Positions 1-5,943 of a stretch of DNA of 7,333 bases are shown here, piece by piece. Under the pieces are notes generated by a model. It ran no database searches. It saw only the letters and a program-made list of their open reading frames with translations, and was not told the origin of the DNA. The position numbers were made by a program, and so were the translations under genes. The first letter of the stretch is position 1; each line of letters begins with the position of its first letter. The DNA lies in NCBI GenBank assembly GCA_002422995.1, contig DIUK01000089.1, positions 1 through 7,333 on the forward strand, written 5' to 3'. Origin of the DNA: Rhodocyclaceae bacterium UBA6160 (GTDB lineage: Bacteria; Pseudomonadota; Gammaproteobacteria; Burkholderiales; Rhodocyclaceae).

Positions 1-1299
1 GTGAATGCCTTGTGCCAGACGCATCGCTTCAGCCAGGTTTTGCGTATACACGGCAGCCGAAAGACCGTACGTAGTATCGTTAGCAATGGCTAGGGCTTCG
101 TCAGCTGAATCCACTTTATACACAGACGTCACAGGGCCGAAAGTTTCTTCGTAGTAACAGATCATGTTCTTTTTGACGCCGGTCAAAATAGTTGAGGAAC
201 AGCGATTACCGTCCCACACACCACCAGTTTCGAGCGTTGCGCCATTGGCAACCGCATCTTCAATATGCTGACGCACACGATCACGCTGACGCTGCGAAAT
301 GATAGGGCCAGTGACCGTTTGAGGATGGCGCAAATCGCCAAAACCCAAGGAAGACGTAATCGCCTTAAAGCGCGCCAGGAAAGCGTCATAAACAGGCGCT
401 TCAACCAGAATACGGCTGGAACCCATGCACACTTGGCCTTGATAGAAGAACATGCCCATCACAGCGCCCATGGCCGCTGCATCCAGGTCAGCATCTTTCA
501 GCACGATCAGGGGGCTCTTGCCGCCCAGCTCGAGCAGGACACGTTTCATGTGCTTGCCGCAAAGTTCAGACAAATGACGGCCAACGCGAGTCGAGCCTGT
601 GAAATTAACACCCTTCACATGTGGATGCGTCACAAGCGTATCGCCAATCTCATGGCCAAAGCCGGTCAACACGTTAAATGAGCCTGCAGGGAAGCCCGCA
701 TCGCGTAACAACTCAGCTACGCGAATCGCAACCACCGGAGCTTCTTCGGACGCCAGCATGACCACCGTGTTGCCCGTAGCCAAGGGGCCGGTACACTCAA
801 CAAACGCTTTAATCAGAGGCACATTGAATGGCGTGATACAAGCAAACACGCCCAAGGGCGAGCGGGTAGCCATCGAAAACCGGCCTGGCACGTCCGAAGG
901 CAGGGTCATCCCTGTCACACGGCGAGGGATGCCTGCAGCAGTGCGCAAGGCATCAATCGAAAATTTCACTTCAAACTGCGCTTTGAATATTGGCGAGCCA
1001 CCTTCATCAATCAACACATTAATGAATTCTTCAGCGCGCTCCTCTAACAAATCAGCCGCCTTTGACAACCAGGTTTCACGCTGACCTGGCGTAGTCATGC
1101 GATAGCTGGGGAATGCAGCATGCGCCGCCTCAACCGCCAGCTTAACGTCTTCCACCGTTGCACGAGCAGACTCGGCCATCGGCGTATCGTTCTCAGGATT
1201 GAGTTTTATGAAGGTTGCATTGCCTTGGGCGGGACGGAACTCACCACCTATCCATAATTTGGTTTGAATCAACGCTTTGACGGGCTCATTGGCTCCCAT
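1..1299 (-). CDS. NAD(P)-dependent aldehyde dehydrogenase, C-terminus beyond window
   Basis: Oxidises an aldehyde to the acid with NAD(P)+, probably in the cytoplasm; the substrate cannot be read from sequence. The visible 433 residues cover most of the ALDH fold. The N-terminal cofactor domain has ITPFN with the conserved Asn159, and FTGSTRVG (233-240) in the nucleotide-binding site. LELGGKSP holds the general base Glu257, and QGQVCM holds the nucleophile Cys291. EETFGPV (384-390) and NDTTYGLSAAVY follow. All catalytic residues are present. The frame is open to base 1, so roughly the last 40-60 residues of a normal ~480-residue enzyme lie outside. The ATG at 1299 is preceded by GAGGAG (1306-1311) at 6 bases, which fixes the start. 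The QGQVCMGSSR pattern resembles the benzaldehyde/vanillin/salicylaldehyde-type ALDH group more than betaine aldehyde dehydrogenases. That subgroup placement is inference. The gene is divergent from ppa. Confidence 0.93.
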   Translation of the reverse strand, partial: MGANEPVKALIQTKLWIGGEFRPAQGNATFIKLNPENDTPMAESARATVEDVKLAVEAAHAAFPSYRMTTPGQRETWLSKAADLLEERAEEFINVLIDEGGSPIFKAQFEVKFSIDALRTAAGIPRRVTGMTLPSDVPGRFSMATRSPLGVFACITPFNVPLIKAFVECTGPLATGNTVVMLASEEAPVVAIRVAELLRDAGFPAGSFNVLTGFGHEIGDTLVTHPHVKGVNFTGSTRVGRHLSELCGKHMKRVLLELGGKSPLIVLKDADLDAAAMGAVMGMFFYQGQVCMGSSRILVEAPVYDAFLARFKAITSSLGFGDLRHPQTVTGPIISQRQRDRVRQHIEDAVANGATLETGGVWDGNRCSSTILTGVKKNMICYYEETFGPVTSVYKVDSADEALAIANDTTYGLSAAVYTQNLAEAMRLAQGIH

Positions 1300-1305
1300 G
1301 ATTTA

Positions 1306-1311
1306 CTCCTC
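1306..1311 (-). promoter_or_regulatory. Ribosome binding site of the aldehyde dehydrogenase gene
   Basis: GAGGAG on the minus strand, 6 bases before the ATG at 1299. It is a near-ideal Shine-Dalgarno sequence and supports this start. Confidence 0.8.
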
Positions 1312-1469
1312 GGTTTTGAAATTAAAAATTAAAGCCGCTCGCAACACCTGCTCATATCAGCGCATATAAGCCTAGATCTAGCGGCCAGATAAACAACACT
1401 TAAAAACTTATCCTCCACCACTCAATCATCCGCTTGATCAGCATGCATCTTTTTGACAGCAAGTGATGA

Positions 1470-1498
1470 AGTATTCCCCTCTTTAATTGACCTGTCAA
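1470..1498 (-). promoter_or_regulatory. Candidate sigma-70 promoter for the aldehyde dehydrogenase gene
   Basis: On the minus strand TTGACA (1498-1493) is a perfect -35 hexamer. After a 17-base spacer comes AATACT (1475-1470), a 4/6 match to the -10 consensus. Transcription would start near 1463 and leave a leader of about 160 bases. The -35 lies inside the palindrome at 1486-1499. It is predicted by eye only. Confidence 0.4.
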
Positions 1499-1499
1499 T
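1486..1499. promoter_or_regulatory. 14-base palindrome in divergent intergenic region, possible operator
   Basis: ATTGAC-CT-GTCAAT is a perfect inverted repeat with 6-base arms and a 2-base centre. It supplies TTGACA on the minus strand and TTGACC on the plus strand. It could therefore be two overlapping -35 boxes, a dimeric repressor site, or both. No regulator gene is next to it in the window. Confidence 0.35.
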
Positions 1500-1558
1500 C
1501 AGTAAGTCGATAACTGTACAACATCTCTGCGCGAATGGCTGCATGCCAGCGATATAAT
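1487..1558 (+). promoter_or_regulatory. Candidate promoter elements upstream of ppa
   Basis: Two options are visible. TTGACC (1487-1492), a 16-base spacer and GATAAC (1509-1514) would start transcription near 1521. Alternatively a perfect TATAAT at 1553-1558, with no good -35, would start near 1565 and leave a very short leader that still contains the ribosome binding site at 1571-1576. I cannot choose between them from sequence. Confidence 0.35.
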
Positions 1559-1570
1559 CCTTGCCTTTTC

Positions 1571-1576
1571 AAGGAG
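1571..1576 (+). promoter_or_regulatory. Ribosome binding site of ppa
   Basis: AAGGAG, five bases before the ATG at 1582. It decides the start against the upstream in-frame TTG at 1561. Confidence 0.8.
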
Positions 1577-1581
1577 CCACC

Positions 1582-2130
1582 ATGAGTTTGAACAAAGTAC
1601 CTTCAGGTAAGAATTTACCTGATGACTTTAATGTCGTCATTGAAATCTCGATGCATTCCGAGCCCATCAAATATGAGGTCGATAAAGAGTCCGGCGCGAT
1701 TTTTGTTGATCGCTTTATGTCTACCGCCATGCACTATCCCTGCAACTATGGCTACATCCCGCACACCATTTCTGGTGATGGCGACCCAGTGGATGTGCTG
1801 GTTGTTTCGCAATTTGCCTTGCCCCCTGGGGTGGTTGTTCGTTGCCGCCCTGTTGGCATGCTCAAAATGATCGATGAAGCCGGTGAAGACGCCAAACTGC
1901 TGGCTGTTCCCGTCGATAAACTCACCAAGCTCTACAGCCACGTTAAAACACTGGATGATTTGCCACCCAGCCTGTTACAGCAGGTGTCCCATTTTTTTGA
2001 ACACTACAAGGATTTAGAGCCTGGCAAATTCGTCAAGGTTGAAGGCTGGGGCGATTTGGCCGCCGCGCAACAAGAAATCATGGCCGGCGTGGCAAACTAC
2101 CAGTCTGCAAAAGATAAGCCTGCGTATTAA
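1582..2130 (+). CDS. ppa: Inorganic pyrophosphatase, family I
   Basis: Hydrolyses pyrophosphate to two phosphates in the cytoplasm and so drives PPi-releasing biosynthesis. The 182-residue protein is close to the 176 of E. coli Ppa. The active-site set known for the family is complete, each one residue after E. coli numbering: Glu21, Lys30, Glu32, Arg44, Tyr52, Tyr56, Asp66, Asp68, Asp71 (signature DGDPVDVLV, 66-74), Asp98, Asp103, Lys105, Tyr142 and Lys143. It should bind Mg2+ and probably forms a hexamer, as family I bacterial enzymes do. The ATG at 1582 is chosen because AAGGAG lies at 1571-1576. A TTG seven codons upstream (1561) would place that ribosome binding site inside the gene. It is followed after 61 bases by nadE, whose reaction makes PPi. 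No terminator separates them, so co-transcription is likely. Confidence 0.97.
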   Translation: MSLNKVPSGKNLPDDFNVVIEISMHSEPIKYEVDKESGAIFVDRFMSTAMHYPCNYGYIPHTISGDGDPVDVLVVSQFALPPGVVVRCRPVGMLKMIDEAGEDAKLLAVPVDKLTKLYSHVKTLDDLPPSLLQQVSHFFEHYKDLEPGKFVKVEGWGDLAAAQQEIMAGVANYQSAKDKPAY

Positions 2131-2191
2131 CGCCCCACGGTCCAGTGGCCTCGGCATTCGCTCACCGCATTAGTCCCTCAGGTTGCCCGTC

Positions 2192-3814
2192 ATGTCTTTA
2201 CTCCGCATTGCCTTAGCGCAAATCAATGTCACTGTCGGTGATTTAACCGGCAATGTAGCGCGTATCGAAGCGGCAGCGGCACGAGCCTTGGCAGGCGGCG
2301 CGCATGTCATGCTCACGCCTGAATTAGCGCTCTGCGGCTATCCGCCAGAAGACCTCTTGTTACGGCCGGACTTTTATCGCGCCTGTGAAAACGCACTCAC
2401 CGCACTGGCGAAAACCGCGGCTTTGCCAATGATCATCGGCCATCCGCTATTTGACGGGCAATCTACCTACAACGCCGCCTCATTGCTGGCAAATGGCCGA
2501 ATAGTAGCTACTTATCGCAAGCACCGGCTACCGAATTACGAAGTGTTTGACGAAGAGCGCTACTTTGCTGAGAGTAATACACCTTGCGTAGTAGACATCA
2601 ACGGCGTGCGTTGCGGATTAGCGATTTGCGCCGACATTTGGGAGCCCGGTGTGGCGGAAACAACCGTTGCTGCCGGTGCTGAAATTCTGCTCACCCTCAA
2701 TGCATCGCCCTTTCATTTAGCCAAGCAAACGCGTCGCTATGAAGTCATGCGCGAGCGCATTGCCGCCATTGGCTGCCCAGCACTGTATGCCAATCTGGTG
2801 GGCGGACAAGATGAACTGGTGTTTGATGGTGCCTCTTTCGCCATGGATGGAAAAGGCACAGTAACCCACCAACTAACCGCCTTTGCTGAATCGCTTGCGT
2901 TTGTTGATTACGCGAATGGCGACCTGGTACCGGGCGAAACGGTCGAGCCGCTGACAAGTGAAGCAGCCTTATGGAGCGCCCTCACGCTGGGCGTGAAAGA
3001 TTATTTGGACAAAAACAATTTTCCCGGTGCCATCATTGGCCTCTCCGGCGGTATTGATTCGGCACTCACCTTGGCGATTGCGGTTGACGCCCTGGGAGCC
3101 GACAAAGTGCGCGCAGTGATGATGCCTTCACCGTGGACCGCGCAAATGAGTCTCGACGATTCACGCGAAATGATCAAACGCCTGGGTGTTGAATACGACG
3201 AGATCGCCATTGGCACGCTCATGGAACAATACGCCGTATCGCTAGCGCCGACTTTTGCTCGGCTTGGCGAAAAACCCGCATGGGATACAACAGAAGAAAA
3301 CCTGCAGGCACGCATTCGCGGCATGATGCTCATGGCCATCTCCAATCGCAGCGGCCGCATTGTTCTCACCACCGGCAACAAGAGCGAAATGGCCGTAGGC
3401 TACGCCACACTGTATGGTGACATGGCAGGCGGCTTTGCAGTCATTAAAGATGTATTCAAAACCCGCGTGTATGACCTCGCCCACTGGCGCAATACAGTAT
3501 CCAATGTGATCCCGCAAAACATCATCACCCGCGCGCCATCCGCCGAATTAAAGCCCGATCAAACCGATCAGGACACGCTACCCGCCTATGAAGTGCTTGA
3601 CGCCATTATCGAAGCCTACATGGAACACGATGAATCCCCGCGTGAAATCATCGCACGGGGTTATCTTGAAACCGACGTCCGTAAAGTCGTTGGCATGCTC
3701 AAACGCAATGAATATAAACGTCGTCAATCACCCGTAGGCATCCGCGTTTCGCAACGCAGCTTCGGCAAAGACTGGCGCTATCCGATAACATCCGGTTATC
3801 AGGACGAATACTAA
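2192..3814 (+). CDS. nadE: Glutamine-dependent NAD+ synthase
   Basis: Makes NAD+ from nicotinic acid adenine dinucleotide, ATP and the amide nitrogen of glutamine, releasing AMP and PPi; it is the last step of NAD biosynthesis, in the cytoplasm. The 540-residue protein has two domains. The N-terminal nitrilase-type glutaminase (about 1-245) carries the triad Glu44 (TPELALCGYPPEDLL), Lys110 (YRKHRLPNY) and Cys146 (LAICADIWEP). The C-terminal synthetase (about 260-540) has the ATP-pyrophosphatase P-loop SGGIDS at 285-290 and the conserved stretches TTGNKSE and TLYGDMAGG. Length and motif set match the two-domain bacterial class rather than the ~275-residue ammonia-only NadE. ATG 2192 is preferred because the family begins with LRIALAQ soon after Met. 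The ribosome binding site is weak (TCAGG, 2178-2182). An in-frame TTG at 2183 would add only three residues. Glutamine use links it to the following P-II gene. Confidence 0.96.
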   Translation: MSLLRIALAQINVTVGDLTGNVARIEAAAARALAGGAHVMLTPELALCGYPPEDLLLRPDFYRACENALTALAKTAALPMIIGHPLFDGQSTYNAASLLANGRIVATYRKHRLPNYEVFDEERYFAESNTPCVVDINGVRCGLAICADIWEPGVAETTVAAGAEILLTLNASPFHLAKQTRRYEVMRERIAAIGCPALYANLVGGQDELVFDGASFAMDGKGTVTHQLTAFAESLAFVDYANGDLVPGETVEPLTSEAALWSALTLGVKDYLDKNNFPGAIIGLSGGIDSALTLAIAVDALGADKVRAVMMPSPWTAQMSLDDSREMIKRLGVEYDEIAIGTLMEQYAVSLAPTFARLGEKPAWDTTEENLQARIRGMMLMAISNRSGRIVLTTGNKSEMAVGYATLYGDMAGGFAVIKDVFKTRVYDLAHWRNTVSNVIPQNIITRAPSAELKPDQTDQDTLPAYEVLDAIIEAYMEHDESPREIIARGYLETDVRKVVGMLKRNEYKRRQSPVGIRVSQRSFGKDWRYPITSGYQDEY

Positions 3815-3833
3815 ATTTATCAGGGGGATCAGC

Positions 3834-4172
3834 ATGAAAAAAATCGAAGCCATCATCAAGCCATTCAAACTCGACGAAGTACGTGAAGCACTCTCAGAAG
3901 TTGGCATCACGGGCTTGACCATTACAGAAGTCAAAGGTTTTGGGCGGCAAAAAGGCCACACCGAACTGTATCGTGGCGCCGAATACGTGGTTGATTTCCT
4001 GCCCAAGGTCAAAATTGAAATCATCCTCACCGATGAATCCGTCGCACCTGCGATTGATGCCATCGTTAAATCGGCCCACACCGGGAAAATTGGCGACGGC
4101 AAAATTTTCGTCATGCCTGTTGAACAAGTCGTACGCATCCGCACCAGCGAAACAGGCGAAGCCGCCATTTAA
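3834..4172 (+). CDS. glnB: Nitrogen regulatory protein P-II, GlnB type
   Basis: Trimeric cytoplasmic signal protein. It binds ATP/ADP and 2-oxoglutarate and, through its T-loop, controls targets such as NtrB, the glutamine synthetase adenylyltransferase and ammonium transporters. The 112 residues are the exact usual length. The T-loop GFGRQKGHTELYRGAEYVVDF contains the uridylylation site Tyr51. The B-loop TGKIGDGKIF (83-92) and the C-terminal RIRTSE stretch are intact. The opening MKKIEAIIKPFKLDEVREAL is nearly identical to the enteric GlnB I remember. No amtB lies beside it, which also favours GlnB over GlnK, although naming varies in betaproteobacteria. It starts 19 bases after nadE with a strong AGGGGGAT (3822-3829) ribosome binding site, so it is probably the last gene of the ppa-nadE-glnB transcript. 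The sigma-54 promoter that follows fits a nitrogen-control neighbourhood. Confidence 0.95.
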   Translation: MKKIEAIIKPFKLDEVREALSEVGITGLTITEVKGFGRQKGHTELYRGAEYVVDFLPKVKIEIILTDESVAPAIDAIVKSAHTGKIGDGKIFVMPVEQVVRIRTSETGEAAI

Positions 4173-4196
4173 GTCCAGCCTCGACAAGCACCACCT

Positions 4197-4213
4197 GCTG
4201 GCTAAATGCCAGC
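4197..4213. repeat. Hairpin downstream of glnB, first of two
   Basis: GCTGGC-TAAAT-GCCAGC is a 6-bp perfect stem with a 5-base loop, starting 24 bases after the glnB stop. It has no T-tract, so it is not a classical intrinsic terminator. It could protect the 3' end of the message. Confidence 0.5.
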
Positions 4214-4219
4214 TAGCTC

Positions 4220-4252
4220 CATGTGATCCGCGTTGCTGTCGCAGATCACATG
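4220..4252. repeat. Hairpin downstream of glnB, second of two
   Basis: CATGTGATC (4220-4228) pairs perfectly with GATCACATG (4244-4252). Inside, GCG (4230-4232) can pair with CGC (4240-4242) around a C-A mismatch, leaving a 7-base loop. On the plus strand it is followed by six A residues, not T, so Rho-independent termination is not supported in the glnB direction. It may be a 3'-end stabiliser, a Rho-dependent end or a protein-binding palindrome. Confidence 0.55.
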
Positions 4253-4342
4253 AAAAAACAATTCTATAAAAACAATGTGTTAACCAAACCCGAAAATTTT
4301 TGTCGGCCAGCAGAGACAAATACCTGCACACAAACGCCCAAG

Positions 4343-4362
4343 CTTGCCCCGTGGCTGGCAAG
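4343..4362. promoter_or_regulatory. Inverted repeat upstream of sigma-54 promoter, possible activator site
   Basis: CTTGCC-N8-GGCAAG is a perfect 6-base inverted repeat centred about 77 bases before the predicted transcription start. Sigma-54 promoters need an upstream enhancer-binding protein, and this is the clearest dyad near the right place. It does not match the NtrC consensus I know (TGCACC-N5-GGTGCA). A second dyad, TATTGA-N9-TCAATA, sits at 4377-4397. The role of either is inference. Confidence 0.3.
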
Positions 4363-4402
4363 TCAACGCTCTAATGTATTGAATTAAAAAGTCAATAACT
4401 CA

Positions 4403-4419
4403 TTGGCACAATCATTGCG
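4403..4419 (+). promoter_or_regulatory. Sigma-54 (RpoN) -24/-12 promoter
   Basis: TTGGCAC (4403-4409), five bases, then TTGC (4415-4418). This matches the consensus TGGCAC-N5-TTGC at every defined base, with the required 12-base step between the GG at 4405 and the GC at 4417. Transcription should start near 4430, giving a leader of about 46 bases before the EF-hand gene at 4476. The match is visible directly. Activity requires RpoN and an enhancer-binding activator. Confidence 0.8.
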
Positions 4420-4475
4420 TTAATTCTCCCCGAGTGCATCAGCATTCATTTTTTTATTTTTTGGAGAACTCAATA

Positions 4476-4745
4476 ATGATCAAACATTCACCTTTACTTT
4501 CTCTCGCTGTAGTTGGCCTGTTGAACACCGTTGCCCTCGCACCCGCACTTGCCGCTGACCCAGTGCCGATGCCAAGCACTCCCAGCGAAGCACCCAGCTT
4601 TAAAGGTTATGACAGCAACAACGATGGCAAAGTCACCCTGAAAGAATTTCAAGCCAAAGGCGGCGATGAGCAAACATTTCGTTTGGGCGACGCAAATAAA
4701 GACAACGCACTGAGCAGCGAAGAATTTCTCGCCCTGACGAGGTAA
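4476..4745 (+). CDS. Small exported EF-hand calcium-binding protein
   Basis: An 89-residue protein. Residues 1-26 form a signal peptide: Lys3 and His4, a hydrophobic core LLSLAVVGLLNTVAL, then ALA before ADP. The mature part should therefore be periplasmic or secreted. A short Pro/Ser-rich linker (28-41) leads to two EF-hand loops. Loop 1 (46-57) is D-S-N-N-D-G-K-V-T-L-K-E with every Ca2+ ligand position filled. Loop 2 (72-83) is D-A-N-K-D-N-A-L-S-S-E-E, canonical except that Asn replaces the usual Gly at position 6. The start is set by GGAGA (4463-4467) and the signal peptide. An upstream in-frame ATG at 4434 would bury that ribosome binding site. It is a single-gene unit between a sigma-54 promoter and a strong terminator. 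The physiological role is unknown. Calcium buffering or sensing is inferred from the family only. Confidence 0.9.
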   Translation: MIKHSPLLSLAVVGLLNTVALAPALAADPVPMPSTPSEAPSFKGYDSNNDGKVTLKEFQAKGGDEQTFRLGDANKDNALSSEEFLALTR

Positions 4746-4755
4746 ACCTGTCTTC

Positions 4756-4795
4756 GAAATAAAACAAGGCGCTGCAAACCGCCTTGTTTTATTTC
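4756..4795. terminator. Strong intrinsic terminator after the EF-hand gene, possibly bidirectional
   Basis: A 16-bp perfect stem, GAAATAAAACAAGGCG (4756-4771) with CGCCTTGTTTTATTTC (4780-4795), and an 8-base loop. The GC-rich core AAGGCG/CGCCTT is followed by GTTTTATTT. The left arm gives the mirror T-rich tract on the other strand. It starts 10 bases after the EF-hand stop codon and faces the minus-strand czc remnant. Confidence 0.88.
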
Positions 4796-5013
4796 AGCCG
4801 TAACCTGCGGACAATAAAATACACAACCTGCGCGCTGCTGAGCACTGCCGCAAGCACACTTAGCGTCTAAACGTTCGGGTCATGCGGAATTTTCAACCTT
4901 CATCTTCAGTACCCTGATGTGGTGACGATGAGACGGTGGTAACTCGGCAAACTCAACGACTAGTCGTCCCTGCTGAAATCCTTAATAGCAGCCGAATCAG
5001 CCACCTATCGAAT
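4796..5013. other. Non-coding stretch between terminator and czcA remnant
   Basis: 218 bases with no convincing gene on either strand. The only clear structure is ACGACTAGTCGT at 4956-4967, a 12-base perfect palindrome without spacer. It lies downstream of the czcA end and is probably residual DNA from the rearranged czc region. Confidence 0.5.
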
Positions 5014-5690
5014 TTAGTCGCCTTCTTCTCTCCAGTGCGCCAGTCGATACAGAAGCGGCAGGACCAGCAACGTCAGCACTGTCGATGACAAGATGCCACC
5101 GATGACAACAGTAGCCAACGGCCGTTGCACCTCTGCACCCGTGCCAGTGGCGATTGCCATCGGAATAAAACCGAGCGAAGCCACCAGCGCAGTCATCAGT
5201 ACCGGACGCAGCCGGGTTAATGCCCCTTCGTGAATCGCCGCCTCCAGTGATCGACCTTCCTCGCGCAGGGAGCGGATAAAGGAGATCATTACCAGACCAT
5301 TGAGCACCGCGACGCCCGACAATGCGATAAAGCCTACCCCCGCCGAAATGGAAAGCGGAATATCCCGCAGCCAGAGCGCCAGAATTCCGCCAGTCAGGGC
5401 GAATGGTACGCCGGTAAACACCAGCAGTCCGTCCTTCATATTGTTGAACATGACGAACAGCAACATAAACACCAGCAGCAGCGCCACCGGAACGACAATC
5501 TGCAAACGCTTCTGCGAATTGCAACTGCTCGAAGGTGCCGCCCCAAGTAGTCCAGTAGCCGGTCGGCACCTTGACCGCCTGCTGAATTTTCTGCTCGGCC
5601 TCGGCCACGAAAGATCCGATATCCCGACCGCGCACATTGGCTGTCACAACCACACGCCGCTTGCCGTCTTCACGGCTGATCTGACGAAGC
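5014..5690 (-). pseudogene. czcA: 3' remnant of a CzcA/CusA-type RND metal efflux pump, frameshifted
   Basis: An intact CzcA is an inner-membrane proton/metal antiporter of about 1,040 residues, working with CzcB and CzcC to expel Zn, Co and Cd. Only about the last 225 residues remain. The 5' part (about 5683-5519) reads QISREDGKRRVVV...WTTWGGTFEQLQ, the end of the periplasmic domain. The frame then changes at 5512-5518, where seven bases stand in place of an expected nine. The other frame continues KRLQIVVPVALLLVFMLLF to the TAA at 5014-5016. This second part holds the last membrane segments, including NMKDGLLVFTGVPFALTGG, GVGFIALSGVAVLNGLVM and GTGAEVQRPLATVVIGG, all typical of heavy-metal RND pumps. 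With the N-terminal 80% missing and a frameshift, it cannot make a pump. The upstream edge joins directly to a czcI fragment at about 5683-5690. Confidence 0.9.
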
Positions 5691-5833
5691 CTTATGCTCG
5701 TCATCATGGTGGCCGAAGTACGAAATGGTTTCCTTGCCTTGATCATGCCCCTGCTCGCAATAGTTGGCCGCCACAGCCAGGATATCTGGAAGGGGAGCAG
5801 GAACAACATGAGGAGCACAAGGAGGCGTCGCAT
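5670..5833 (-). pseudogene. czcI: CzcI-like metal-resistance leader gene fragment, frameshifted
   Basis: Starts with MRRLLVLLMLFLLPFQISW, a signal-peptide-like leader typical of the small CzcI-type proteins that open czcICBA operons. After Trp19 (ending at 5777) one base, probably a G, is missing. The next frame reads VAANYCEQGHDQGKE and then the His/Asp-rich FGHHDDEHKASSD, as in CzcI. The sequence then turns into czcA at about 5683-5690, and the czcI frame ends at a TGA (5672-5670) that lies within czcA sequence. CzcI is thought to influence expression of czc genes; this copy is truncated and frameshifted. The family name rests on recalled similarity of the leader and the His-rich part, so it is somewhat less sure than the czcA call. 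No good ribosome binding site precedes the ATG. Confidence 0.7.
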
Positions 5834-5877
5834 GGTAAAAAATTAATAGCACTTATCTATGAAAACAATGAATAAGC

Positions 5878-5894
5878 ATCGAACACTGTGAACG
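5878..5894 (+). repeat. Left arm of imperfect inverted repeat around the IS remnant
   Basis: ATCGAACACTGTGAACG matches the reverse complement of 6333-6349 (ATCAAACACTGTTAAGG) at 14 of 17 bases. Together the arms enclose the transposase fragment. They may be decayed terminal inverted repeats, but I cannot confirm the element ends and see no target duplication. Confidence 0.35.
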
Positions 5895-5943
5895 ATTTTT
5901 TCATGAAGCCAGACAAAGGCTGCTGATCAACAGGGGCAAGGCG

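Noticed and set aside
265..1084. Two overlapping plus-strand open frames (138 and 161 codons)
   Set aside because: They lie opposite the aldehyde dehydrogenase, whose complete set of catalytic motifs is read on the minus strand. Their translations show no recognisable domain.
4220..4252. CRP/FNR-like site, because the hairpin arms contain TGTGATC and GATCACA
   Set aside because: The half-sites are separated by far more than the 6 (CRP) or 4 (FNR) bases these regulators require.
4220..4260. Intrinsic terminator of glnB
   Set aside because: The stem is followed by A residues, not a T-tract, on the transcribed strand, and the reverse orientation has its T residues on the wrong side of the stem.
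4997..5833. A 278-codon minus-strand open frame taken as one real protein
   Set aside because: It starts in the czcI-like leader, passes through czcA sequence only from about 5683 to 5519, and then runs out of frame with the membrane part. It is a chance product of the fusion and frameshifts.
5300..5875. A 191-codon plus-strand open frame
   Set aside because: It is antisense to the czcA and czcI remnants and has no recognisable features. Conservation is clearly on the minus strand.
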